Assembly: GCA_009760855.2 (NCBI GenBank)
Contig: WPIO01000048.1
Span: 2,205,001-2,269,000 of the forward strand
Direction of reading: 5' to 3'
DNA: 64,000 bases
DNA from: Cristatella mucedo
Lineage: Eukaryota; Bryozoa; Phylactolaemata; Cristatellidae
Positions 46,395 to 57,866 of the stretch are shown here, in pieces. Numbering within the stretch: the stretch's first letter is position 1; each line of letters opens with the position of its first letter. The notes under the pieces were generated by a model that made no database searches, was not told the origin of the DNA, and worked only from the letters and a program-made list of their open reading frames with translations. The translations under genes and the position numbers were made by a program.

Positions 46395-46745
46395 TTATGG
46401 CACAAGGTCATGAGAATTTTATCATCCTCACAGAACTTAATCTCTTTTAAAGTAATTTACGTACGGTTTAGAAAGGAAGCATGATCAAATGGATAGTGGT
46501 AGCCTGCACAGTGTCAACAAGCATAACATGGTTCGAGGCAAATGCTCGAAGAAACAGCTGGCTTTCATCTTCGTTTCAAAATACTCCGTCAAGTCATGTC
46601 AGTCGGTAGCAAGTTCCAGGATTTGAGTTCATGTGAACTAGAGGCGCAATCTCCAACGAATTTGATGTTGGTTAGGGGCAGGTGGACCTAAAAGTGGGTC
46701 ATACACCTTGCCGTCGATGTGCTGCTAGATGAGGAGCCAGTGCAT
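46395..46745 (-). mobile_element. LINE-A 3' fragment, old
   Basis: CAGAACTTAATCTCTTTTAA, GGTAGCCTGCACAGTGTCAACAAGC, AAGTTCCAGGATTTGAGTTC, GGACCTAAAAGTGGGTC and GAGGAGCCAGTGCATTA match successive parts of LINE-A in minus orientation, with many substitutions. The GA microsatellite begins just beyond. Confidence 0.75.
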
Positions 46746-46767
46746 TACGCATACACACGCAGACAGA

Positions 46768-47045
<278 letters not shown>

Positions 47046-47761
47046 AGTGGGAGAGATACATGAATAGGCAGAGATATATAGATAGAAACATATGCATAAC
47101 TAGAGGTAGAATGTTTGAGTGAGTGAGTCAGCGAGCAAGTGAGAGAGGTTATGTGAAGATGTCCCACTGAAGGACCGATGGTTTAGATGTGATACTGGAT
47201 GAATCTCCGTATTTACTATCCGGCCACACGAACAGCTAAAACACACAATATATACTTGTGTAACCGCGCGGTAGCTGCTGCTCGTCCCCCGTCCCTCTCA
47301 ACTGGTGGACTGTGCGATGCAGTGCTGCAGTGCGGTAAAACACAAGTGGCCACAACTAGGTGCCGAAAACGACAGTTTATTGTGGGCCTGTTAGTAGCGG
47401 TTATGCGCCGGGCAAAGCGCTTTACACGGCGCACACCGGACCGACGGAGTTAACTGCACGAACTCCCGAAACCCCGCGTATAATAAACTCCCCTATGCGC
47501 GCGTCGCTAGAGATTGTCCCGACCCCGAAGGCGGACCGCTACAGCACCCCAAGATTCGAGCAGCCAATTGAGTAGCCTGCAGAACAAGTGCTTCGCAGTT
47601 CAAGTTGCACTTACCTGTTCGTCGCCGTAGGTTCGACTCTCGTGCTCTCGAAGCGTAGTCTCGCATCGACTACGGAAGCTGCAGCCCCGAGCTCTGTCAC
47701 TCGTCCCGTTATATTCTCTCTCTAAATTCCTGACCTCGCGCGTAGCTGCCATTTCTACTTT

Positions 47762-47996
47762 AACACATTAGTCGGCCCATCTCCTAACCACACCGTCTGC
47801 ACCAGGCTTTATTCTAACTTTAGCGGGTCTACACCCGATGTGTCCTAGTCGAGCCCACTATGGCAAGCACATTAGTCGGTCCATATCCTAACCGCATCGC
47901 CTGCACAGAGCTCCACTCTAACATGAGACAGGTGGACCGGAAGCCAGGTCTATACTAGGTGCCCTACCCGAATAGAACCCGCTAAGGCAAAGGCTC
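47762..47996. repeat. Imperfect tandem duplication, two ~120-bp units
   Basis: Both units start ACACATTAGTCGG / GCACATTAGTCGG, continue CCATMTCCTAACCRCA, CTGCACC/CTGCACA and TCTAAC, and end with a CCGATG/CCGAAT..GAGCCCAC/GAACCCGC stretch. Divergence is substantial, so the duplication is not recent. Confidence 0.7.
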
Positions 47997-48456
47997 GCAT
48001 CGCGGCTAACCTGAGAGCTGCCTCTGTGCACTTACATGGTTCTGCGATAGCTATGTCAGGCAGGCCCTCCTATTAACTAGACCGATCTCCACCGAAACAG
48101 GCAGGTCATGAACTTCGCTATTAGAGAAAAAACTGAACAGTATTTGTTAATGTAACCGTGACTAGAGGGGTACGATAATTCCTGCTCGAGTTGACCGCTG
48201 ACCCAGTTATGCAGTCCGCTAGCCACGCGGCTGTCGAAGTGCTCGCACACAAGGAAAGACTGCTTGGTAAGGCGATTTGTAACACAATCTCGCATACGAA
48301 AATAACAGGGCTACTACAAAGTACTACTGGGAAACCCTATGTACACCAGGACTACAAGGGACGCGAAATAATGAGGCGAGCACTAAAGAGAGTGAGAAGT
48401 GACGTCCCGACTCGAGCAATCTTCAATTGTTAACTACGGCATTATCCCGCAATACC

Positions 48457-48489
48457 AGCGAACTGTCGTATGGCGTACGGCAGTTCGCT
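48457..48489. repeat. 33-bp near-perfect palindrome
   Basis: AGCGAACTGTCGTATGG is followed directly by its near inverted copy ending CAGTTCGCT. It differs from its own reverse complement at only a few central positions. Such a word can form a cruciform or be a binding site for a dimeric protein; the role is unknown. Confidence 0.85.
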
Positions 48490-50117
48490 GCGGGGCGAGG
48501 ACACAAGCGCGCCGTCGTAGGGCCCACAATTAAGTCCTAAAGCCGCGGGAGAGTCTCGTGAGAGTCCGTGGCCGGACGGACGCAGTGTCCTGGTTTGCCA
48601 GCACTCCATCGCTAGCGGCGAGCGAGTGATGTGCAAAGCGACGGGACCATTCCTTCGCGCCGAGGTCCACGTTCGATTCTCACGAGATTGCTCGACTGAA
48701 AAAAGTGCCACGTCATCATAGTCCGTCCTGCCCCAAGTCGAGGTGCAGGCTTAAGCCAGCCGGGGGTTACCCCCTGCTGGACCGTTTCGCATATCGGCTG
48801 CTGCCCCCCTCCCGGCGCCGCCGACAACCAGCTGGGGAACCCTCATAGAGAGCACGTTTACCCATCGTTTCCGCATAACTGCAGCTCTTACCGCGGCACG
48901 TTTCCCACTTTTTTATCTGGTGTGAACTTTCTGAGAAAAAAGCGACCTGCCGAGGGAATGAGTCGTGGAGCAGAGGGCAGAATTCAGCGAGACATTGCAG
49001 TGAATACTGCTGTGATTATCTGTTCCAGTCGGCTGGTCCTTCGACCCCAGTGAGAACTGACTTTTTGCTTGCGTGCGCTTGCCTCTGCATGATTCAGAGC
49101 ATGAACTTGAGGTACTACAAACCTCAGGGGGCCACGAGTGACATGTTTGCTTTAGAATGCCGGCTTAGGCATAGTACTGCTTCTTTTTGCTTTTTCGTGC
49201 TTAGTAGAGTACATGTCACTTACCTTTGGTTACTTCTTAGTACAGTACATGTCGCTTACCCGGTCGGTAACAGATTCTCTTGCAGCTGCAATGCATCTGG
49301 ATAGAGATTTCATTCTATGAAGGCGCTATACGAGCGACCTATCATTATTACAAGATAATCCCGTGCCAACAATGCTGAGATTGCATTAGCTTACAGAGCT
49401 TCATGTCCTTACTGAATAGAAGAGCGTATTTAGATAGTGAACTTTCGTATCCATTACGGTGGAGCTTGATTTGAACATATTACCTTTGGTCGAAGCCCAG
49501 AGGTGAGGCGCTCGCACTTCACGACTGAGGTCCAACGATTCGACGTCTTTAGCAGGCAATCCTTTCTTGCCTGCGGCAAGCAGGTCGATAGCTACTGGAG
49601 CCCTTCTGCCATTGCATACGTAAACGAAACTATCGAGTTAGCCTAAACTTTCTTGACGTTTTACTCTAAATCTGGAAATGTAGGGCTATACAAATGAGCC
49701 GAGCTTGGAGCCCGAGTTGCTATCTCATGCGTGCTTACAAGTGTCTAGGTTGCTGTTCCAGGTCAAGTACTCGGTCGAGCTCTCACCTGTTCATGCCTTA
49801 GCTCTGGCGAGCACGTACTCGATGCACCGTGCTCAGTCCGCACGGCGGCCAGTCTCGCCAATAGAGATTGTCGGAGGGCCACTTTTCCACGCCAGCAATA
49901 ACGAAACGTCGCTATCGCGACGGGCGAGTTTCGATCGATGCTCACCGGGCGTCGCGAAGTCCCAGTACAGCAGCGTGCACACAGATAGACAGACACGGTG
50001 CATATCGAATTAATCGAGGACATACTGTGCCACGCATGGGTGGGTAGCGTGGAAGTTGTCCTTATGCAGTGTGGAAGCACAGTTGCCACGGCATGCATAC
50101 GAGATTACGAGCCATAG

Positions 50118-50123
50118 TTTATT
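50118..50123 (-). terminator. AATAAA polyadenylation signal, probably for the OATP gene
   Basis: AATAAA on the minus strand lies 360 bases after the transporter stop codon, a normal 3' UTR length. No other AATAAA on this strand was seen between the stop and this point. Confidence 0.5.
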
Positions 50124-50482
50124 AGTCAGACCGGGAATCTTCACAGCATCCTTAGTGCACAGCCCAAAACCGATGAGAAAAAGAAGAAAGGAGAAAACTT
50201 CGAGGGAAGACAAAACATGCTACACTTGCATGTTCGCCTGCAGTCATTGAGTCGGACGCTACATCGTCAGTTCGGTGTTCCGGCAACCGGAGCTGACGCG
50301 AAAAGGCACGGTTCAGAGCTCGAAGCAGGTAGTGCGGCGCCAGGGAGAAGGGGGGGTGGTTCGAGGGTTGCCGTCGCTGCATCCCGCAGTGCAAGGAATG
50401 AGAGAGCGCTGACGCAGAAAAGAAGCAGGCGATGGCCACAGACATCAGGTCGCCTCAAAGATGGCCCCAAAGAGCGGCTCAA

Positions 50483-50799
50483 TCAAGCAGTGGCCTCTTC
50501 TTGACAGGCTCCGTCCACATCGCCGCAGTCTTTTTCGGACAGACTGTGCAGCTCCATCGACGTGGAGCGCTTGCTAAAGTGAACGAGCAGCCAGGTGCCC
50601 GAGGCGAGCACCAGGCCGATGGCACTCGACGCGTACGTCAGCTGAGTCACGCGGCCGGCGAAGGCAGCGTTGTCGTACTGAAGGCAGCTACCCGTTCGGC
50701 TGCCGCCTCCGGCACTGGCGCAGGCGGCGGAGCCTCGGTCCCACGTCAGGCACGACTCGTCGATGAGCATGCCGTACAGCAGCGGAGCTGAGAACCAGC
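50483..50799 (-). CDS. OATP last exon with stop codon
   Basis: After acceptor CCTTGCAG it reads (G)WFSAPLLYGMLIDESCLTWD, a cysteine- and glycine-rich extracellular turn, GSCLQYDNAAFAGRV, and the final helix IGLVLASGTWLLVHF. A short acidic cytoplasmic tail ends EEATA and TGA at 50485-50483. The insert ACASAGGGSRT before GSCLQYD is longer than in vertebrate members as I recall them. Confidence 0.92.
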
Positions 50800-53700
50800 C
50801 TGCAAGGGTCGCATGAGCTTGCTTGTCACACGTCACGATTAGGCATTTCGCAACGACCCCAAAGACGGCCAGAGCTCAGCTCAGTGGCCGGACGCTCAAA
50901 GCAGAGAGAACTCGAAGGACGAAGAATCCTAATGAAGTGAGTCACAATATCTAAATGCAAAGCAGCAGGCGGGCGTCGGCAGTCCAAGCGGCTCGCCGAA
51001 GAAAATTCTCTCGCGAGCGTTGCATTGCAATGGTTCAGGTCTTTTCTAAGAGGGAGACTTCCGAGTTTTGCTGTGATTGCCAAGCACAATCTAGGCTTTC
51101 ATTTCTATGCGGCAGTTGTACCTCTGCTTTGATCCCCCTTTGATCGCCCTCCAGGACGTCGAATTCTCCTAACTGTCTTGCTCCATGTATTGCTGCCATC
51201 CATGTGAGTGGATGGCAGCAAACGTTTTAAAATTGAATTATGATAAAACTAACTAACTAGTTATGGGCAAACTAAGTGCTATTTACGAAGTTGAAAGACT
51301 AACGCTCAAAATCGGCTCTGCAAGCATATCTCTTGTTGAATCTGCACGAAATCTAGGTGTCATGTTGCAAAGTGACCTTTTGTAAGACGACCACATCAGC
51401 TCCACAGTCAAGTCTGCCTAATTTCAGCTACACAACATTGCTGAAATTCGGGCTTGTTTAAACAGGGTTACCACATCTAGTTGGTCCATGCATTTGTGAC
51501 ATCCCGTATAGACTTGCTCCCAGTCAAGCAGGGCATCAACTTCAAGGTTTAGTCCCTCACTTTTAAGACCCTTTATTCTTTGGCTCAAGCCTACTTATCA
51601 GGTCTACTGCCCCACCTGACTAAGCATCGCACCACCCGCTTTTCGGAATATAACTGTTTACCCATACCTCGTACAAATCTCAAATCCTTTGGCGATCGTG
51701 CCTTTAGTTCGCTTGCTCCCAAAGCCTAGAACTCACTTCCGACTTGCGTTCACGAAATCTCCTGACTTGTCCACATTTAAAAAGAAACTAAAAATGCCTC
51801 TATTTATGAAAGCATTTAGTGGGTCTCTGTGATTCGTCCTTTATGTGCTTTTATGCACGCAGACACTGTGCATGCTGCCACTAACCAAACTTGCGTGCTG
51901 ACCCTGTGCATGTCACCCCTAACCATGCTATTCTTGTTGTTTATTAAACATGCTACCACTAACTATTCGATCGTTGTTTCCTTTGCATCAAATGTAAACG
52001 CCTAGAAAGAGATTGAGTTCTCTGCGGCGCTATGCCAAATACATTATTATTCTTATTAACCTGCATTGACAAGAAACATGTCAGGGCTGCAGTAGCACGG
52101 CTGATTACTCACTTTTGTTTTAGTCCTACTTCCCACTCATAAAGCAGCCTTGAAGATTTAACGGCACTGCCGCCATAGCCACGCCCACTGCACCCTCAAA
52201 GACGAGCAGCTGCTCTGAGCGGCTGCTCAATCTTACCAGCCACTCAGCTGCCACCGGTAACACGAATTACGACGACGGAGCTGAGCATTGCAACCAGTTC
52301 TGCATTAGCATAGAGGAGACGTCATAAGATTGCTCGGAAGTTACGTTCCTTTTATCAGTGGCAACACTACTAGGCGGCAACTATGAGTAGTCCAATAGTT
52401 TGCCGAGCAGTCTGCCATCAGGACATTTTAGAAAAGATCGCACATTCATTCCCTCAGGCAATCACAAGAGTGACACTTGCAACCCTAGAGCTGCCATACC
52501 TAGCAGCTTGAACAATGCCATTTGCTCTAACCAACCACGCTTAACACGTTTTGAGCTAGCTGCTGCCGCAGTTCGGCACAACCATGGCAGCAGTGCCACT
52601 TCACTCTAGCTCATTGAAACTGCAGATTGCCATACGCAGTACTCTGCGTGGTGAGAGGTCTTGTCCCAACAAACACTGTATGTCTTGCAAGCTGGTTATG
52701 GGCATTTGTGCACAAATGCAGCAGTGTCTTTTGGGCTAGTCGAAGCTAAATTGATGCGCTTCCGAGCTTGTGCGCACACGTCATCATTCTTCAAGTATGC
52801 ATACAAGGCCATGCCAGCTAGCACGAGAGATGGCGATTGTATTTCGACAATGGCCCTATTATTCTTTGGAACATTGCATGCTGGGAAAATTAGTCACACT
52901 CGACGTAATAATGCGCAAAAAGGAGATTGCAGCGGTCACACAGGCAGCAAGTGAAAGTAGGAGACTGGCACGTGGAATCAGCTTTGTTGCAGACCACTAC
53001 GCATCGATGCAGCTCTTCCGACATCCGACAAACAAGAGTCAGAGAGAAGAGCCGCCACACTGCAGCCTGGGTTTTGCGAAGATCCATCAAGCACTCAGCT
53101 TACCGATGAAATTGGAGAGTTCTGATGCTAAACCAAAGCTGAAGCTTCGGTGCTCTCTTTCGACACACCTACACGAATGAAAGCAGCCATTGCTACGGAA
53201 AGCAAGCAACCGTAATCGTCCCTCAAAGACACTCCTATTACAAGAAAATATATACTAATTCATGTAAATGCTTAGCTTCTAAGGATATCTTTGCGGCCAC
53301 ATGCCAACTTTTACGCCAAGACTTATTTTGTTAGCAGTAGGACACAATAAATAAATATAAATAATTCATTTATATATCACCCCAAGAGAACTTAATCTCA
53401 ATTCAGGCGCTTCTCGAGCCCACGACCTCAGCCAGACCTAGGTTCCCGGGGCGAGCACCTTAATCGCTGGATCAAACCAGCTCGGCAATGTATAGCACGA
53501 GCCTAGATAACGCGAAACAAGTAAAGGTCAGCTGGTAAAACTGCCACATTCTATACAGCTGCAAAGGAACCCCTTAACAATGATCTAGACCAGAGCTTGC
53601 AGTATGCAATAACAGGACTGCCTGACTCGAGTCCACGACCTGAGTCATGAAGTGCGATATGCTAACAGAAGAACTCTCAGCTCTTGGTCTATCGAGCTGA

Positions 53701-54336
53701 CTTGGTGGCAGCCACAAGAGTATTTCTATAAGCAGCAAGGTAGTCGAACGAACGTGAGTGCAAACTAATTCGTCGTGGGAAGCAGAAACACTGCTCGGAC
53801 AAGACTGCTATAAGCACCGATAGCGGTTGCAACGGTGCAATGCAAGGTTGTCCCACCCCCACCTCACCCAGAGGCGACCTCGAAGCAGTAACAGCGGAGC
53901 CTCTTTTGCATGTTTTTGCTGCCATTTCGCAAACTAATCGCAAGCTGTTGACGAATATGACAGAAGTCGGATGCACCTACACACGGGCAAACGTGTGAAG
54001 AAACAACTAAGTGGAGTCAACAATCCTGTATGAGCTTTGTATGATGCCGTTCCTAAAGTAATAGATAAGAACGTTCGCCAGTGTAGGCAGCAGTGCTTAC
54101 ATCCACGGGCGATGCAAGCAGGCACGGCAAGCACGAGTATGCACTAAAGCAGGCAGAAAGCCACATGCTGAAACTGCCTACCTCAGCAGTAGCGTAACTC
54201 GTGCCATCGACGAAAAGGCACCACAGAAGTCGGCAAGGATGACAAGGATCATAAATGGTATTAAGCTTTTACACGTCTCATCAGTGCATATGCCATCGAC
54301 GGCCTCCTTGTCTGAACAAAGGCAGCCACTATAGGT
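50483..54336 (-). CDS. Organic anion transporter (SLCO/OATP family), C-terminal three exons
   Basis: OATPs are plasma-membrane transporters with 12 membrane helices that carry organic anions such as bile salts, steroids and hormones in a sodium-independent way. Three exons are certain: 54336-54182, 53168-53104 and 50799-50483. They join to 178 residues plus a stop with matching phases. Family features: cysteine-rich GCLCSDKEAVDGICTDETC at the end of the large extracellular Kazal-like loop, the helix IPFMILVILADFCGAFSS, the CVEREHRSFSFGL block (family V-x-x-x-x-R-S-x-A-x-G), SAPLLYGMLIDESCLTWD (family P-x-P-x-x-x-G-x-x-x-D-x-x-C-x-x-W), GSCLQYD, and a last helix around 50580-50640. Upstream exons (most of the protein) were not found. 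The subfamily cannot be assigned. Confidence 0.9.
51020..52065 (+). mobile_element. LINE-A 3' half in the last OATP intron
   Basis: It begins near ATGGTTCAGGTCTTTTCTAAG (RT QWFRSxLxGR), passes the NLGFHFY region, where the DD is lost, and then the post-RT region with a deletion near 51515. It ends GCCTAGAAAGAGATTGAG and ATTATTCTTATT. It is antisense to the host gene and inactive. Confidence 0.85.
52066..53103. other. Remainder of the last OATP intron
   Basis: No gene or repeat was recognised between the LINE-A copy and the donor at 53103. Several plus-strand frames of 60-136 codons are antisense to the transporter and unsupported. Confidence 0.4.
53104..53168 (-). CDS. OATP exon with the RS-x-G signature
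   Basis: The 65-bp exon completes the arginine codon and reads CVEREHRSFSFGLASELSNF plus I and one base of a glycine. The acceptor is TTCGTGTAG and the donor GTAAGC. Both phases fit their neighbours exactly. Confidence 0.9.
53345..53495 (-). mobile_element. tRNA-derived SINE, family 2, in the OATP intron
   Basis: ATAATTCATTTATATATCACC is followed by CAAGAGAACTTAATCTCAATT, then CTTCTCGAGCCCACGACCTC (B box in reverse) and GGGGCGAGCACCTTAATCGC with TGGATCAAACCAGCTCGGC (A-box side). It sits between OATP exons 54182-54336 and 53104-53168. Confidence 0.78.
54182..54336 (-). CDS. OATP exon, end of extracellular loop and a membrane helix
   Basis: The 155-bp exon begins TYSGCLCSDKEAVDGICTDE after acceptor GGTTGCAG, phase 0. 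It ends RVTLLL plus AG before donor GTAGGC. Five cysteines are present, as expected for this loop in OATPs. Confidence 0.9.
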
Positions 54337-54569
54337 CTGCAACCGACGAAACGCCACACAAGCTAGCAACGAGATTGCAACGATATAGCAACGATACTCA
54401 GCAAAGCACACACACGGGCGGCGCCCTGCCGAGGTGCCTAACACTGCCTTGATCTGATGTAAAGTACAAGTAATGTCAATAACGGTGTGTTGATTTAACA
54501 GCCTCATTTATACATATTTAGAGGCAGAGGAGCAGCAGTGACAGTCATGCCCACTTTCAGTGGGCAACT

Positions 54570-54660
54570 AAGAATTGGCTGCTTCAGGACTCGAACCATT
54601 GAGACCTGAGAGGTGAAGTGTAAGCACCTTACCCCTAGGCTGATGCAAAACCCACACTGC
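54570..54660 (-). mobile_element. tRNA-like SINE head
   Basis: On the minus strand GCATCAGCCTAGGGGTAAGG has an A-box form, and CTCAATGGTTCGAGTCCTGA contains a perfect B box, about 45 bases apart. A cloverleaf could be partly drawn, but the ends do not pair as a mature tRNA should, so a SINE head is preferred. Confidence 0.55.
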
Positions 54661-54734
54661 AAAAGGATATCTTCGTGCGAAAGCACCGCAGCAAGGCAGC
54701 AGTGCAGAGGAATGAGCATTATTAATAATAATGC

Positions 54735-54862
54735 CAACATCATCATCTACATAGCACCTAAGAACACTTACTTTCTATCCAGGTGCTTCAAATATGCCAA
54801 CGGGCTCGAGCCCACGACCTTAGTCGTCGAAGGCGAGCACTTTACCCATGGGCCAAAATAAA
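54735..54862 (-). mobile_element. tRNA-derived SINE, family 2
   Basis: ATCTACATAGCACCTAAGAACA, TTACTTTCTATCCAGGTGCT, ACGGGCTCGAGCCCACGACC and GCGAGCACTTTACCCATGGGCC match the other family-2 copies in reverse. It directly follows an ATTAATAATAATGCC tail-like stretch. Confidence 0.72.
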
Positions 54863-55480
54863 TGAAGACTTACTGATCTGCATGGATCCGATAAAAGCAA
54901 GAGGCAGAGGACCAGACTGAGTAACATAACTCCGAAAAGAAGATACAAGAGGAAACAAGGGGAGCGAGTTGGATGCACGAGCACGAGCTACACTAATCTT
55001 ATGCATTTTTGCTCAAAGATTTTTGAACAGGTTTTTTGCTGCATACTGGCACGCTTTGCTGGGAAAAGCCAGACAGACCACAGAAATTGGCAGCCGGCTG
55101 ACTGCTTGTCACACGGCTAGCTGGCTTCTGTTGGCTAGTGCGTTAGTGTGACCGGTAGGCTGGATTTTGCCGATCACGTGGACTTTTGGCAGCCGCAGAA
55201 ATGCAGCTCTAGGACGATTGTGAATACATTCGCCTTTGAATTCAGGGCGACTCGTCATTCAATACAAGCGCACATGTAATGCACGCACAATTTCGGTGTG
55301 AGCATGTCGTCAGCTTGACACAAAAGAGATCCAGACGAACAGACAGCTGGTTGTAGACCCCCACTGCTAACTTATTTATTTATTGCATGTCATCACACAT
55401 TACCACCACTGTATGTACAAGTATTTGCATTCTCATGCAATCAGAGATATGAGTTTTGTTGGCCGCTCTTTGCAAAAGCT
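54863..55480. other. Unassigned DNA 5' of the OATP exons
   Basis: No further transporter exon was recognised here. A stretch at about 54890-54945 has splice-like flanks (see rejected items) but encodes nothing clearly related. Confidence 0.4.
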
Positions 55481-55870
55481 GCCCCAGCTAGGACGGCTGC
55501 TTCACAACTTTCTGTGCTACCAACCTTCTTTCTACCAAGCTCGTTAAAGCATTTGTGATGCAGCTTCTAGATTGCTGCCTTTATTCAGGACTGCTAGCCT
55601 GCCGTGCCCTTAATTGTCTATAACTGGTATATAACTCAAAATCAGCTCATTTGGTCTGTCATCAACAGTCAACGGTGTAGTAGCTACCACATCCTACCTC
55701 GTCTGAGCTTCAGAGGCTCAAGAATCGAATCGACTTGATAATAATTTATTTGGCTAAAAGGTCACTTCACTCACTTTTCTATCTGGCCTCCTTGCTCCTC
55801 CAATAGTCTTGTACCCATCCTCCGATCCTCGGCTTCCAGTCGGCTCCTATTCCTAGCACTAAAATTGAAA
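55481..55870 (+). mobile_element. LINE-B-like post-RT remnant, heavily decayed
   Basis: Words such as AAGCATTTGTGATGCAGCTTC..GATTGCTG, GGACTGCTAGCCTGCCG and TTAATTGTCT..AACTGG correspond to the SKLVKAFVMSLLDYCNSLLxGLP part of LINE ORF2. It stops at the LINE-A fragment that begins near 55871. Confidence 0.5.
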
Positions 55871-56195
55871 TCCCGACTTGCGTAAGAACATCCCCTGACT
55901 TGACCACATTTAAAAAGAACTTAAAACACACCTATTTAGGACAGCATTTAGTAGGTCCCCGTGATTCGTTCAATACGTGCTTATGCGTGCTGACACTGCA
56001 TGCTGCCACTAACCACACTTGCATGCTGACCCCTGTGCATGTCATCCCTAACTATGTTATTCATGTTGTTTATCAAGCATGATATTACTCACCATTCAAT
56101 CGCAGTTACTTTGCAGCAAATGTAAAGCACCTAGAAAGAGATAGAGTTCTCTGAGGGTGCTTTATCAAGTGCATTACTACTACTATTATTATTAT
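55871..56195 (+). mobile_element. LINE-A 3' end fragment
   Basis: It starts TCCCGACTTGCGTAAGAACA, encodes the C-terminal TTFKKNLK and tail, and has the 3' UTR with GCACCTAGAAAGAGATAGAG and (ATT)n. Confidence 0.87.
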
Positions 56196-56224
56196 TATCT
56201 TTTCGTGGCAGGACGTTCATTTTG

Positions 56225-56580
56225 CATTGACCAAAAGGCTGAAGCTTGCTACTGGCTTCTGCCACTACCCTCACCGAGTTTGCAGCATTTCAGTCTCAGC
56301 TGAAGATGCATCTGTTCTGCTAAGCTTTACCTGTATCACAGGGAGCTTGCCATTTTTGCTTCCCACGTTTCTTCAATGTGCAATTTGCATGCTCACTTGT
56401 GCAAGATTCATAGCACGTTACTAGCTTGCTTGCTCGTCTAAGCATGATACCACGTATGCCATTAACAATTGGCTATTACTTTTCCTGCAACGAGTTGTTA
56501 GTAAAGGACCTGGATAAAGATTCGACTCTCTAAGGGTACTATATAAGCATTTTATTATAGTAATAATTATTATTTCTATT
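56225..56580 (+). mobile_element. Older LINE 3' end, lineage uncertain
   Basis: It ends with GGACCTGGATAAAGATTCG, ACTCTCTAAGGGTACTATAT and a TTATTATAGTAATAATTATT tail, an altered version of the LINE 3' block. The upstream part is too diverged to assign. Confidence 0.5.
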
Positions 56581-56589
56581 ATTATACAC

Positions 56590-56966
56590 TACGTGACCAT
56601 GGATATGGTCCCTTGCTTGGTGGGCAATTGCTTGCCAACCAGCAAGGTCTAACTTCCAGGATATTAAGGGTTCGGCCGATAAATTTTCTGCCGTTTTGCT
56701 GCGTTATTGCACATATTCATGCCCCAACAAAGCCACCTCCAACTAAAGCAATTTTTGAGTGGCAATCTCAGACCTTCCTTAAGATTTTTTTTAGGTTTCT
56801 CTATGCGAAATTGACACCTTCATAAAGTCTTGCAGAAAGAGCCCCTTTCCTGAACACCCGATAACATATCCTATCTGATCCTTAGTGGCAGACAAGCTTA
56901 GTCCAGCAATAACTCAAGAATTTTAATGCTTCTCTCGATAACGGGCTGTTCTAGTCTCTCTGACTT
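56590..56966 (+). mobile_element. LINE-B, part 1 (5' of the nested LINE-A)
   Basis: It matches the pre-RT region of LINE-B at 27.55-27.9 kb. It contains FLRFLYAKLTPS-like, SPFPEHPITYPI-like and DNGLF-like segments and ends GGGCTGTTCTAG..TCTCTCTGAC. It continues at 57866 after the LINE-A insert. Confidence 0.65.
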
Positions 56967-57866
56967 TCAAAATTGGCTCTGCCAGCATATCTCCAGTTGC
57001 ATCAGCTCGAAATCTAGGTGTCATATTCCAAAGCGACCTCTCGTTAGACGACCACATCAGCTCCACAGTCAAATCTGCCTATTTTCAGCTTCATAACATT
57101 GCTAAAATTAGGGTTTGTTTAGATAAGGATACCACGTCCAAGTTGGTCCATGCATTCGTGACATCTCGTCTCGACTTCTGCAACTCACTGCTCACTGGCC
57201 TACCAGCATGTGCGATCAGGCGATTGCAGCTGGTGCAAAACTCTGCAGCTAGGCTTGTCTGTCGTGAGCGTCGCAGTTGCCACATTACTCCACTTCTCGC
57301 CGACCTGCACTGGTTACCAGTCAAGCAACGGATTGACTTCAAGGTTTTGTCGCTCACTTTTAGGTCTCTTCATTCTATGGCTCCAGCCTATCTTTCAGAG
57401 ATACTACCCCATCAGGCAAAGCATCGTACCACTCGCTTTTCGGAATCCAACAGTCTAGAAATACCTCGTACAAACCTTAAATCCTTTGGAGACCGTGCAT
57501 TTAGCTCGTATGCTCCCACAGCCTGGAACTCCCTCCCGACCTGCATCAGAACATCCCCTGACCTGACCACATTTAAAAGAAACTTAAAAACATACCTATT
57601 TAGGACAGCATTTAGTGGGTCCTTGTGATTCGTCCTCGATGTGCTTATGCGTGCTGACACTGTTCATGCTGCCACTAACCACATTTGCATGCTGACCCAG
57701 TGCATGTAACCCCTAACCATGTTATTCATTTTGTTTGTTTTTCAAGCATGATTTTACTTACTATTCTATTGCGTATCACTTTGCAGCAAATGTAAAGCGC
57801 CTAGAAAGAGATTAAGTTCTCTGAGGGCGCTTTATCAAGTGCAATATTATTATTATTATTATTATT
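56967..57866 (+). mobile_element. LINE-A 3' copy nested inside LINE-B, young
   Basis: It begins AAAATTGGCTCTGCCAGC, and a post-RT frame of 161 codons is open from 57143 to the stop near 57628 ([13 protein letters not shown] end). The 3' UTR and (ATT)n follow. Its last 548 bp are almost identical to the insert at 34247-34794. The LINE-B reading continues directly after the tail. Confidence 0.9.

Larger units (their letters stand above)
47046..50117. other. Unassigned region, partly GC-rich
   Basis: This covers 47046-50117. It includes a ~120-bp imperfect tandem duplication (47762-47996), a 33-bp palindrome (48457-48489), a 32-bp tandem pair near 49199-49262 (AGTACATGTC.CTTACC), and isolated tRNA-like B-box words near 47630 (GTAGGTTCGACTC) and 48665 (CACGTTCGATTCTC). 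No gene is supported; open frames overlap on both strands. Confidence 0.4.

Noticed and set aside
52770..53180. Plus-strand 136-codon frame
   Set aside because: It overlaps the OATP exon at 53104-53168 in antisense, and its remainder is intronic.
54570..54660. Functional tRNA gene
   Set aside because: A and B boxes are present, but the acceptor stem does not pair and the sequence resembles other SINE heads in the window. The same reasoning applies to the heads at 16.1, 32.2 and 41.9 kb.
54890..54945. Possible upstream OATP exon (minus strand, ending before GTAAGT)
   Set aside because: It has a usable donor and a pyrimidine-rich upstream tract, but none of its frames resembles the OATP loop, and the fit to phase 0 of the next exon gives only a leucine-rich string.
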